64,000 nt of DNA, from NCBI GenBank assembly GCA_932521035.1, contig OW051495.1, positions 10,602,001 to 10,666,000 on the forward strand, in the 5' to 3' direction. How positions within the stretch are numbered: position 1 is the stretch's first letter; the number at the start of each line of letters is the position of its first letter. Below are positions 34,190-44,700 of the stretch, one piece after another. The translations under genes and the position numbers were made by a program. Source of the stretch: Oscheius dolichura. Lineage: Eukaryota; Nematoda; Chromadorea; Rhabditida; Rhabditidae. The notes under the pieces are model-generated. The model did no database searches, was not told the origin of the DNA, and saw nothing but the letters and a program-made list of their open reading frames with translations.

Positions 34190-37100
34190 CTAATCCTCGT
34201 ATCCAATGTCTTTCTCTTCGCCTGTTAATAGCCAGTGGGTGGAGATGGCACCTTTCCCCTGAAAAGAGCAAAAATTAAAAAATACAGACAGGGAATACCT
34301 TTACAATGACTTCTCCTCTTGGGACAGTCCTATACCCGCCTATCACTTTGGTCAAAAACTCCATTGTCTCTGTTGAAATATGAATTCTCCCTGCTAAATA
34401 ATATATGGATAAAAAAATAAAAAGAATAATAGACTCACGTTTTCCGTTGCTTTCCATCCTACTAGCGGTGTTGACACTGTCTCCAAAAAGGCAATATCTG
34501 GGCATCGTGATACCGACGACTCCCGTGACTACCGGTCCCGTGTGCAGTCCAATTCGGATACTTATCCTCTCATTAGGAAGATGGGCAACTCGGAAGCTTT
34601 TTATGGCGCGGAGAAGGTTCATCGACATTTCTGCTACTTCCTGAAAAGGAGGTTAGAAAAAGAGAAGGGAAGAGGACTGAAACCTTGGCATGTTGGTTAC
34701 CATTACGGTGGGGAAGACCAGAAACACAAAGATAGCCATCGCCAATTGTTTCCACCTAAAATGAGAGGAGACAATCTTCGGAAAACATAAAACTACCTTA
34801 TAAACGTCGTGGTTATCAATGATCGCGTCAAATGTGGTATACAAATCATTCAGCAAATTGACGACTTGCAGTGGAGTGCATCTACTGGCCAGGGTTGTGA
34901 AAGAGACAACATCCGAGAAGAACAGCGTCACACATTCAAAGGTCTCCGGTTCTACGGGCTGTCCCATTTTTAACCGTTCAGCTACTTGTCTAGATGGTTT
35001 GTTTTGAGAATTTAAAGGGAGGAGAGATTACTTTGGAAGCATTCGATACAAGAGAATATCTGACTTCTTCTTCTCTTCTGTTAGTTCCTTCATCCGGCTC
35101 TCCACCTCGGATTCAAGGTTGTTGGCATATTGCTCCAGTACTTTGAAGACGTGATCCATTAAATTCGATGACTTGTTATGATTTAATCCTCGGAGGAGGC
35201 GACGAATCTAGAAATACCACAGTACTCCTTTAAATAACCTTACCTGATCCATGTTTGGACGGTTTTGAGGCAATTCATCCCAACAGTCTCTGACCAGCAG
35301 ACTGAGAGAGGTGTTTTGCTCGTCATCAGATTCCAATAGTGGTCGTGGCGAGCGGTGTCCTCCTTTTTTCAACTTGTACACCAACTCATCGATGTCATAT
35401 TCTTGGTTGTCCAGGTCCCACGCACTTTTTCTTGTTATGATTTCGGAGCAGATTATGGCGAAACTGCAACAAAATGATTCATACTGTATTTCATCCGTAA
35501 AGAAGCCCTTGAATTATGAGATTGGGATCACAAGTATGAGTGAGGTTTCTCTTCAGGAAAATATCACACTTTACAATATTTTTAGAATGTAAAAGACCCA
35601 CTTACCGCATTCCATACGTTTTGAAGAAAACGCACCTGTAAACGTCAGCTTCCGTGGTAGCGGGTAGACTTGGATCTCTTATCCGTTCAGGAGCTACCCA
35701 AAGCAAATCCTTTGTATCAAAAGATTCCTTGATAAAGTCCAAAGCGTAGAATGTAATCTGGATTCTCCATTTCTCGTCTACCAGACAGGTGGCGGACGAG
35801 AGCCAACCATGGGGGCCAAACAACGAATGGATGAATAATAGACCCTCAGCAACGTCGCGGATAAGAGAATATTTGAAGAACCAGTCCATTTGAATCGAAC
35901 TTTTGGTTATGACATCTTGTAGAGAACCACGGGCAGTGAAACGCCAAATAGACATCAGTTGGGGTCCGTCGAGACAGAGACCATAGAAACGGCAAAGATT
36001 GTCGTGGAAGAGAGACCGCATCTGAAAGTTTTCGTCTGTGGCAGAAATAAACAGTCGACGATTACTGTAATCGCAGTAAAAGGTGCTCCTCCCTTACCTT
36101 TCTCAACTCGGCACAAGTACTGCTTTTCAGCTCCACTCTGGCAGAATGTTTCCTCGCTACCACGGCCTCTTTCTCCAAAATAAACCAAGCATGGCGCTCC
36201 GTCTCCTTCTTACTGTCGATGGTCATTCTCGTACTTGTAGTTACAGTGCTTTGCAGTGATTTATGAGACACGGCTTTGTTATGATGGTCAGGCCTTTCCA
36301 GAGTAAGGAAAGGGATAGTCCACTGCTGGTTTAGGCGCTCTTCTTCTAACTTACGGGTTCTAAACACAGTTTTCTCCTGTTTTTGAAAAGGTTAACTCAC
36401 TTCCAAACAAAATAGAGAGCCAAAAGTATAAGCAATATAAGGAAAACAATTGCAGCAATACCACCAATGAAAAAACCCGTGTACTGTTGGAAGATTGGAG
36501 GAGGACACAAGGAGTAGTCATATCCACAACTGGGAAAGTTCAACGGTATGATTCCTCCTCTGGTTGAGAATATTACACTGTTCGGCTCAAGGATTTCTAT
36601 CTAAATATGGGTATAAATCTACAAATGTTGTTGAAAACTTACCCGAGTATTGTTCGGTTGCGCCAAATCTTCTTTTATACGTATTACCGGCCGGGCAATG
36701 TCATTTTGATCCAAACTCCAGAGCAGAAAGACTGGATTTCTTCTAAAGTTGGAATTAATAGAAACTACTCCAGTATATCCTGAAAGTATCAGTTACCAAG
36801 TTTTAAAAATATTGGTGGTACCATTAAAAATCATTCCAGCTGTATTTGAAGCCAGTTGTACTCCGGTAGGACGAGGGATTCCCTGCGAGATGGAGATGTT
36901 CAACGCCCGACCATAGAGCAACATAGCATCGGCTAATTCCCCGACTTGGGAACCAACCTATTAATTTAAATCGTTGGTTTCCCCTCCTTTCAGCGCTTAC
37001 AGGGTCAACATCCGTACAGTTGTTACAATTAAAAGGTGGCTGCGTAAATTTGGCTTTAACATCGGCTACGAACTGTTCCGTGTCGTTTAACGGCTGGGTA

Positions 37101-38478
37101 TCAAAGACAAACGCCTTTTTAGCCACACGATAAGCATCCTGATCCCTGCCATCCGGTGGAATAGCGGTGTCCTTCCAAATTTCTCCGTAGCCACCACGAC
37201 GACTTTCAAATTGAATCCAAACAAATTCATCCTTATCAACTTTTTCGTCAGCGATGGCTAGAAGCCAGTTTCTTCTAGCCGCAGCAGCTTCCATACAGCT
37301 GATTACAACTGAAACAAATATTACAGAGAGATTTTAGTCTATAACATAGGTTTTCTGAGGTTTCCAGATGATGTTATGCCGAAATTTACCTCATCGAAAG
37401 AAGCCTGCTTATCAGAGGAATAAAAATTAGTTGGGCAGCAACCATAATTCTGACGAGACCAAAATTTTAACCCCCCCCCCCCCCCCCCCCCCCCGCCCCC
37501 CCCTTATTCTATACTATGAAAAATTTCGTACCGGAATAGTTTCCCCTATCGCTCAGAGTTGAAACTCGATTCCAATTATAGCCAACTCTACAAGTTACCT
37601 CTAGTTTGACCGTGGAGTTCCTGAATGGCTGTCCGCATTTCGCTCAGAGTGTTCGTCCTGAGCCTCTTTCTATAAACTACCGAGATATTTGAAGCTGTGT
37701 CGATAATCAGGTTCTAAAAAGGGTTGTTTATATTTACAATTTCTCACATCTAGTCCGTCCAAAACAAGAGTACACCTCGGAATGAGAGGACTTCTCGAAG
37801 GAAAGTAGACAACCGCCACCGTCTCCCAATTGTACATGTCCAGGATTCTCATCAACGAACGAGCCTGGCTGAAGTTTTATGAGGGTAAATCTATCTGGGA
37901 TGGAAAATACTTGCTTCCAGCTGCAGAAGTTGCCATCAGCGTGGGATACTTGTCGATACTGAGAAGGCCCCCGGAATATTGAGGGCCCCACATGATTAGA
38001 GCAACATTCAGCGCCTTTCCGACACTGCCAGCTACAGAAGCTGCTAAACATACGTTGAATATATACTGAATTGACGTCAGAAGAAACGTACCACCACTGC
38101 ATGCTGGGCCAAGAATGATGTCGTAGTCTGTCATCTCGATAACATTTCCCATCACTTTGTATTCAATACAGTCGCTATACCAAAAGGAGATGCTGAAAAA
38201 TGAAGTATCCGTTCTCAAATTGGTTTACTTGACATCCATGTCGTTGAGAATCTGATCAGCGACGAGTTTATCCCAAGCTACCCCGACGGCAGCGGCTACC
38301 CGGCTCCATCCTATCCAAGAAACGAGTTGGGGATCGTCACGGGCTGCTAATAAACCAACTTGGAGCAGCTGAAAAAGTTGATTCGTACAAATTAAATAAT
38401 AACAATAAGTACCCTTCTTTGTCCCGAAGTAAAAGTTGATAAGAGTACTAGAAATTTGAATAGAACAACTATAGGCAT
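34190..38478 (-). CDS. Receptor-type guanylyl cyclase (gcy family), 1,043 aa
   Basis: Nineteen exons join in phase: 38478-38413, 38368-38229, 38192-38092, 38043-37911, 37868-37748, 37713-37599, 37308-37001, 36957-36822, 36779-36643, 36600-36401, 36359-36098, 36021-35636, 35463-35244, 35207-35032, 34989-34797, 34755-34684, 34640-34439, 34393-34299, 34258-34190. The order is signal peptide, ANF-receptor-like ectodomain, one membrane helix (about 461-485, [20 protein letters not shown]), kinase-homology domain lacking a catalytic HRD Asp (HGWLSS instead), a coiled dimerisation helix ([18 protein letters not shown]) and a cyclase domain. The latter has FFSDVVSFT metal-binding Asp, VETIGDGY and RYCLFGD, whose Glu and Cys specify GTP. 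It makes cGMP from GTP, typically in sensory neurons. Confidence 0.95.
37471..37503 (+). repeat. Poly-C tract (C24-G-C8) in gcy intron 6
   Basis: 33 bases, all C except one G at about 37495, inside the 290-nt intron 37309-37598. On the transcribed-sense (minus) strand it is a G-tract able to form a G-quadruplex. Length may be uncertain in the assembly. Confidence 0.9.
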
Positions 38479-38691
38479 AGAACGGCGGTTAGACGAATTG
38501 AAATGAAATCCCCCAACGGGCACTTTTTATAAGAGGATCAAAATGATTGGGAGGAGGAAGCCATGGAAGATTAAGGGGGGAGAACGGTTGGAGGGCTACT
38601 CTGGGTTCAAATTGCTTTTATTGCGAAGTCTAGGCAATCATCCTTATTTTTAGATATTAAACACGAAATTGAAGTACAAATTTGTACGTGT

Positions 38692-38904
38692 TTATCCGGG
38701 CAAGAGTGTAATGTCGATTGTGGGTAGCACAAGGTTTCCAAAGAATCTTAATATTCCTATGACTGATATACCGAACTTTGTTCCCAGCCACAATAACTCC
38801 CCTTTTGGGCCCTGGTAGCCACAATAACTACTGCCAGAATGTTTCTTTGCAGATTCGTAATCAGCGTAATAAGTTGAATATAGGAGAGCTTCGCGACGCG
38901 GCAT
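38692..38904 (-). CDS. Small conserved-looking membrane-type protein, 70 aa
   Basis: A single uninterrupted ORF from ATG at 38904 to stop at 38692. The N-terminal half is polar with two Tyr-rich stretches (MPRREALLYSTYYADYESAK) and an SSYCGYQGPKGE segment; the C-terminal half is hydrophobic (FGISVIGILRFFGNLVLP). It lies between the start of the receptor cyclase (38478) and the end of a 7TM receptor (39014). A GATTAG acceptor 15 nt upstream of the ATG could take a spliced leader. I do not recognise a family. Codon usage and orderly composition argue for a gene, but it could be chance. Confidence 0.5.
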   Translation of the reverse strand: MPRREALLYSTYYADYESAKKHSGSSYCGYQGPKGELLWLGTKFGISVIGILRFFGNLVLPTIDITLLPG

Positions 38905-39013
38905 AATTTTCAATGTGACTAATCAAAGTTTATCCGAAAAAAATTTGGTTCTTTGGGAAAGCAAAGAAAAGCTATGAGTCATGATATTTATGCACAGTTT
39001 TTAAAGAGTATAT

Positions 39014-40062
39014 TTAGAATGACACGGTAGAAGCAGTTTTTGCTCTTCTTCGGAACGTTTGCCTCAAATAAGGAACCAACATTAGAGTAGCTGTTCCTTG
39101 AATCATTGGCATGGATAAAAGGATGGGAAGGGAGAAGGCTCCCAGAAGGACGCTCAGCTCGGGCCACATCTCATAGTTCAGCTTGGCAAAGAGCCGGAAG
39201 AGACTGACAATAATACCAAGGAAGAGAACAGAAGCTTCCAAGGTCAGGAGCTAAGTCTCTTTATGAATAGCTTATGGAAAATAATCGTACCGAGATGAAG
39301 CTGTGATGCAGTTGGCGAGTTTTATTAGAAAACGATGACGTGATTTGCTTCAACTTCCTAACCATCACAAATCGAAGAGCGAACGTTATCAATACAGCGA
39401 AGTAAGTGAAATTGTTTCCTGCATAAAATGTTTGTGCCTAAATAATAGTTAATCGTAATTAATCGAGAATAACACTCACCTCCCAGAAGGTGTACAGCTC
39501 TACAATGGGAACTGCTGTCATCGCTTCTGTGGTGTATTCTGCTGGGAGGATAATTGGTCGCATTTCCAGGATCGGAATGAGAATATAAACAAAAATGGCA
39601 AAGCAGACGGAGTACAGTAAGCCAATAACCATTATTAATCGCAATTTTGTAACATTTTGGTTAAAGAGTATGAATGTCCTGGTTGCCATACAAGTTGGCA
39701 CCAAAAGAATACAGTAAGCAAACATGTGGAGGCCGAAGACTTGGATTATGCCAGTGATTAATCTGTCAATCAGGCCTCCTAATCCATAAGCAAAAATGAT
39801 TGAATGCTCGTTAGGGAGAGACTGTATTCTAAATATTGATGAGATCGACTCATTTTGTAATTGTGTACCTGTTCATTACAAACCACGCAGGTATAACATA
39901 CAATAACACGACAGTAGAATAAACTTGCATAAGGAAAATATAGGCAGAATGGTCATGCTTCGATTTATTGTGACTTAAGATGATCACAAGAGAATGAGCA
40001 GCGACGGCAATAGTCGCAAATACAGTTGAGGAGATTCTCACCGCTGCGGAGTAAGCTTCCAT
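39014..40062 (-). CDS. Seven-transmembrane chemoreceptor-like protein, 308 aa
   Basis: Four exons: 40062-39869, 39828-39480, 39437-39291, 39250-39014, giving 308 residues, a typical length for nematode str/srd/srh-like chemoreceptors. Hydrophobic segments include VFATIAVAAHSLVIIL, VYSTVVLLYVIPAWFV, FGLHMFAYCILLV, LIMVIGLLYSVCFAIFVYI, FAVLITFALRF, LLTLEASVLFLGIIVSLF and VLLGAFSLPILLSMPMI. The C-terminal YLRQTFRRR is basic, as at the cytoplasmic end of these receptors. The N-terminus enters the first helix almost at once, without a signal peptide. Family placement beyond str-superfamily-like is not safe by eye. Confidence 0.82.
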
Positions 40063-40578
40063 GGAGGAAAAATGGCCGAGGGGGGGAAATAACCGATGTA
40101 AGATGGTGTTTGTGTGCTGCCGTTGTCTTCAATCAAGGTCTATTGTTACACGGGAGGAGACAAGAAGAAGACACGAGATAAAGATTTATATGAAAGGAAG
40201 ACATGGATAATCCCATGAAAATGATGACTAATAGAGACAAATTGGGATCAACTGGTGGGTTCTTGCTCCCACTTTCTTTAACTAGGGGAACGAGCGTTCA
40301 TTGAATTTTGTTGAAAGAGAGAAAATAATAACTGCTAGCTCCTGGACTTTTCAACAGTTGCTAAAACTGAGAAGGAATACACAGTGACTCATAAACTTGT
40401 AGTTATACATCCGTCTCTAATTGAAGCCAAAGAAGTCTCGCTTTTCATAGTTACTGGAACCAAAGGGCATGTCTCGCTATCTGTTTGTGTCACGTATAGA
40501 AGTAAAACTAGATGTTATCCCAAGAAGAGAAGGTATAAAAGTGCGCCTATCTCAAACAACAATATCATTCCTTCGACA
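40063..40578. other. Intergenic region between divergent 7TM receptor and ground-like gene
   Basis: No exon was recognised. A TATAAAA box lies at 40534-40540, 39 nt before the ground-like start. Confidence 0.55.
40534..40540 (+). promoter_or_regulatory. TATA box of the ground-like gene
   Basis: TATAAAA 39 nt upstream of the ATG at 40579, a canonical TATA-to-start distance for a short leader. Confidence 0.55.
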
Positions 40579-41180
40579 ATGCAAAAGCTCCTCCTCCTCT
40601 TGGTATTTGTTACCATCTCTACTGGCTGTCTGATATCCTTTGAGAAACAGTCTTCCGGTTGTGGTTGTGGTAGGTTAAAGCTGCTTATGTTATACTTTAA
40701 TCTCCAGGTTGTGCCCCGCCTAGACCTTGCTGTGCCCCGCCTAGACCTTGCTGCCCCCCTCCCCCTCCCCCGAGTTGCGGTTGCGGATGTGGGCGCAAGA
40801 AGAGGGAGACCCTCATCAGCCACGCCGATGAGAATAAATGTAACAGTGATGAGTTGAAGGAGCTGCTGGAGAAGAACATGAAGGGAAGCATTGTGGAGTC
40901 TTTGGTGTCCCTTAAAGAAGCCACCAAGGAGCATACCGACTTTCTAATCACCTGTGCTGTGGTAGCTTTCACATTTCGTTCTCCATCAATAGTATTATTC
41001 TAGAACCTGGCCTACATGGCCAGTGCTGACGAATTCTGTCAAATTGAGAAGGATAACCAGCAGTGCGCTATCCTTCGATTGAATGCCCCCCAAAAGGTGG
41101 TAAAAGAGGAAGAAGAAAAAGAGGAAAAATTGGAAGACGAGGAGAAGAAGATCATAAGAGCTGGACGATTACTTCTCTAA
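40579..41180 (+). CDS. Ground-like (GRL) domain secreted protein, 173 aa
   Basis: Three exons: 40579-40669, 40708-40961, 41004-41180. A signal peptide (MQKLLLLLVFVTISTGC) is followed by a Cys/Pro/Gly linker with a direct repeat of CAPPRPC, a basic RKKRE site, and a C-terminal domain with CNSDELKELL, an internal ITC and EFCQIEKDNQQCAILR. That spacing of Cys is the ground-like domain of the nematode hedgehog-related (grd/grl/wrt) set. These are secreted, hypodermis-expressed proteins linked to cuticle and moulting; biochemical activity is not established. The tail is very acidic/basic (EEEEKEEKLEDEEKK), unusual for the family. AATAAA lies about 45 nt after the stop. Confidence 0.85.
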
Positions 41181-41739
41181 TCCGTGACAAATTAGTAACA
41201 AATTATAGTGTACTAGAGCTATTAATAAAGATTTCTATTGTAATTGGTGCTCGGCTTTTTCTACAAGAAAAAGAGGGAAATTAAAGCACAATAATAGTAA
41301 CCGACCCATTGTAAGATGGTATATTTATTAGAAAACAGCTGTAAAAATAGGTTACCGTATTCCGTCCGGTAACTGTTCACACTAGAAGGCACAGAACCTT
41401 GCTATATACAATATCGCCATGGAATCTCGTTTAGAGAGGTCTTCGTTTTTTTTAGAATAACACAGGGGGACTACAAGTCAAAGGACGGACGAGGGTAAAG
41501 CTACGAATAAACTACTTGATATATCACAAGACAAGAAAACGATAAGAAAATAATAGAATAAAATATATTAAATATGGCCCGATGAAGAGAAAAAAAGAAA
41601 CGAGAAGAAGCAGACGGAATGTGTCTGCCGGGGAGGGGGGAAACAAGAGATGCTAGTCAAAAAAACTATGAGTTTGTGATTTTTACCGTGAAGGGAACCC
41701 AGAGAGTGGAGATCGAGGGCAACTGGACTCGGTTTTATC
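41181..41739. other. Convergent 3' flanks of ground-like and ETS genes
   Basis: Holds the 3' UTRs. No ORF of interest was seen. Confidence 0.55.
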
Positions 41740-44700
41740 TTAGGAATCACTATTAACCGGCACTGGCTTGGTCAGCTGCGAGAGCATCGGCAATGTCGGC
41801 GTTTTGAGGACATCGTTCGTAGGGAATTTGAAGACGCCACTTCCTGTAAAAGGAGAAACATTAACCAATATTATTGAAAAGTAAAAGTGGAAAAAGTGAC
41901 GAAATACTGACCATTGAATCCGGCCGAAAGAATAGCTGGACTATTCATCAAATTGGCAATGGCCGACGAGACAGCAGTAGCTGCCGACGAGATCGGCGGA
42001 AACTGGAAGACTTGTGTCTGCTTCGGTGTGGATAGTGGTGATCGGAACGGACTGTTTGTGTTCCCCATCGCCGAAAAAAGCGGCGAATTCGGGCCGCACA
42101 GTGAAGCTGACGCCAAAGCATAAAATTGCATCTGAAAAATGTTTTCATTAACCAATTAAAATAGTAAAACACTACCTGTTGATTGAGCAAGAAAGGAGAC
42201 ATCTGCTGCATGACATGCATCGGCGAAACAGCCATGGGCAGGGTCGGATTCAGGTACTGTGTAGAGGCGAGGTCCAAATTTTCGGGACGAGACCGTCTTG
42301 ATCCATGGGATGTCTCGATCCTTTCCACTTTAATGGGTGGAGGCGGAGAGGCTTTTCGTTTCCTGGAGCTGTGATCTGACGGTATCGCATGTGTAGCTTC
42401 GCTGTGCGCTGAACCAGGACGGGACGATGGACTTGGCAGACTGGCTACGGTGGGAACGGCGGAAGAGACTCCGCTAGAACTGCAGAGGCTATTTGGAGAG
42501 CAGGAGCTAAAAGAAGTCGGTAAGCAATGACTTCAGGAGGAAAAACAAACCTGTCTGTTGGGGAAGGAGTATCATTGCTGGTGGAACTGACACCGGAAAG
42601 GTTTAACGCCGCCAGGTCTGACGCATGTTGTTGGACGGGAGTCATGGGTAGGGCTGAGGACGTTGGAATGGGAAGTGAGAAGGGCATCGGGTCTGAAACT
42701 GCTCGTTTGAATAGAACTCCCTTCTAGTCTTTACCTTCTTTTTTTATGTTCTGCATATCAATTCCTAAATTTCCAGAAATTCCGTGCCCCAAAAGATTCT
42801 TCATTCCATTTTGCCGATACTGAAAGGTTTCTCATAAGATAAGACAAAGAAACGACCAACCGGATGATATAGGCCCTCATTGCTGGCTTGTCCTTGGCTT
42901 AGGTGAGGGAACGTTCCTCCATTTGTATCGACAAAACGGTAGACAAACTTTTGTCCGATGACTTTTTTGATAATATTTTTGTCGTAATAATAGCGGAGGG
43001 CACGGGAGAGCTTGTCATAGTTCATGTGCTCTTTTCCTTTGCGTTTTCCCCACAGTTGAGCGACCCCTTCGGCGTTTAGGAGCTGAAAATGTATAATTTG
43101 TCTTTATTGTTTCTGTTCTGAAAGATATCAACGCACTGTCAAATTCTCTCTCTCTGTACCCACGAACAGTAATTAATTTCCTGGCTGAAACTAAAAGCAA
43201 ACTAATAAATCTCTCGCGACTGTAAAGGAGAGAAATTTTCGGCCATTCCAACGCCAAATATTGTCACAAACACAAAATACATGAGGCGGAAGGTAGATAG
43301 CAGGAGACTTACCTTGAACTCTCCTTCACGGTTTGTCCATTGAATGAGGTGCGGATAGCCGCCGTCTCGGAGGAGTTCCAGAAGAAATTGCCATAAAGTT
43401 GTGTTAGAATCACCGATAGCCGGGGCAGGACAACGGGCTGAAAGTAATAAAGATGAAATATTACATCCAGGGGGGTTCAAAGTGGAGCAAACGTGGGACA
43501 GGGGCTACTGTGAGTGACAGGCAACCAAAAAGATGAGCAAACTCACTGTTGAACTCTGAGTCATGCATGGCGGCAGAAGGTTGTGGCAAGACGAGTCCTC
43601 CGTCCATATTGGAGTTCTTCTTACCAGAAGATAGGCTGTTGGAGAGATGGACCAGGGCTGCTGGAGTATCTGAAAAACGGGCTCCTAATTCTCAAATACG
43701 GTGGTGACTAATTTGTTCCATTTCACTCCTGTCCACACAAGTAAGGAACGGGGTGGAGATAGGCAATCGATAGATGATTAGGAGGGGCAACAGGGGGGCT
43801 AGGGGTAGAAAACTCGTTTTGGAAAGAAGAAGACGACGAAGAAGACAGCAGCAGCGGACCGGGAAAGAGGGGTGTCATCACACGCTATTACAGTCCGAGA
43901 AAGGACAATCTCATGTGATTAGCGGGGAAGAGACAGTTAGGTATAATATTTTAAGTGGTCCGACATTTTGTCTCATCTCTGGCTGCGGGTGATGGTCATC
44001 ACAAAAGGGCAAAAATAGGCGACAGGGCGCATTGGACGAATCATCTCCACCACCAATGAAAAGAACAGGGCATCCGGTAGAACCTTCCGTACGGGGGCTT
44101 TTATTTAAAGTTCATTGATACGGAGCTGCATGATCTTTAGGTATCAAATGTAGGGGGTACGCAGCCAAAATATAAACAGTGAGATATTGATGATTGAACT
44201 TCTCTGCTGTGCTTTAAACGGAAGAGAGGAAGACGAAAGTGATCTATGCCGAATAGTTTGCTTAGTGATATCACTCCTGGCCAAGGCTGGGACGAATAGT
44301 GACAAAAATACAAGGAAAAGGAGTTGTTTTTAGCCGGAGAAAAGGTACTACATTTAAATCTTTTTAAATGAAGCACTACAGAAGAAATTAGCGTGAGTCA
44401 TCTTCAAAAATATTGGTTTGGCTGGAAGTAATAGAAGCTAGTAAACAAGAAGGAGTGAAAAATGAGAACAGTAGCGTCCTTCCTTAAGGTAAACAATTAT
44501 TTGTCTCGGAAGGTACTTCGTCACAAAATCGGTGCGAATTTCACAATTTACCCGAACCCGGGTAAGTAATCAACGTGACCAGTTTCCTTTGATTCACCGG
44601 TCGCGGATGTTTCAATACTTTCTTTAATCAGTTGTGATATAAAAATATCCTCCATTACTTTTAGGATATAAAAAGAATGTACGGCTCGAAGCAAGAGTGT

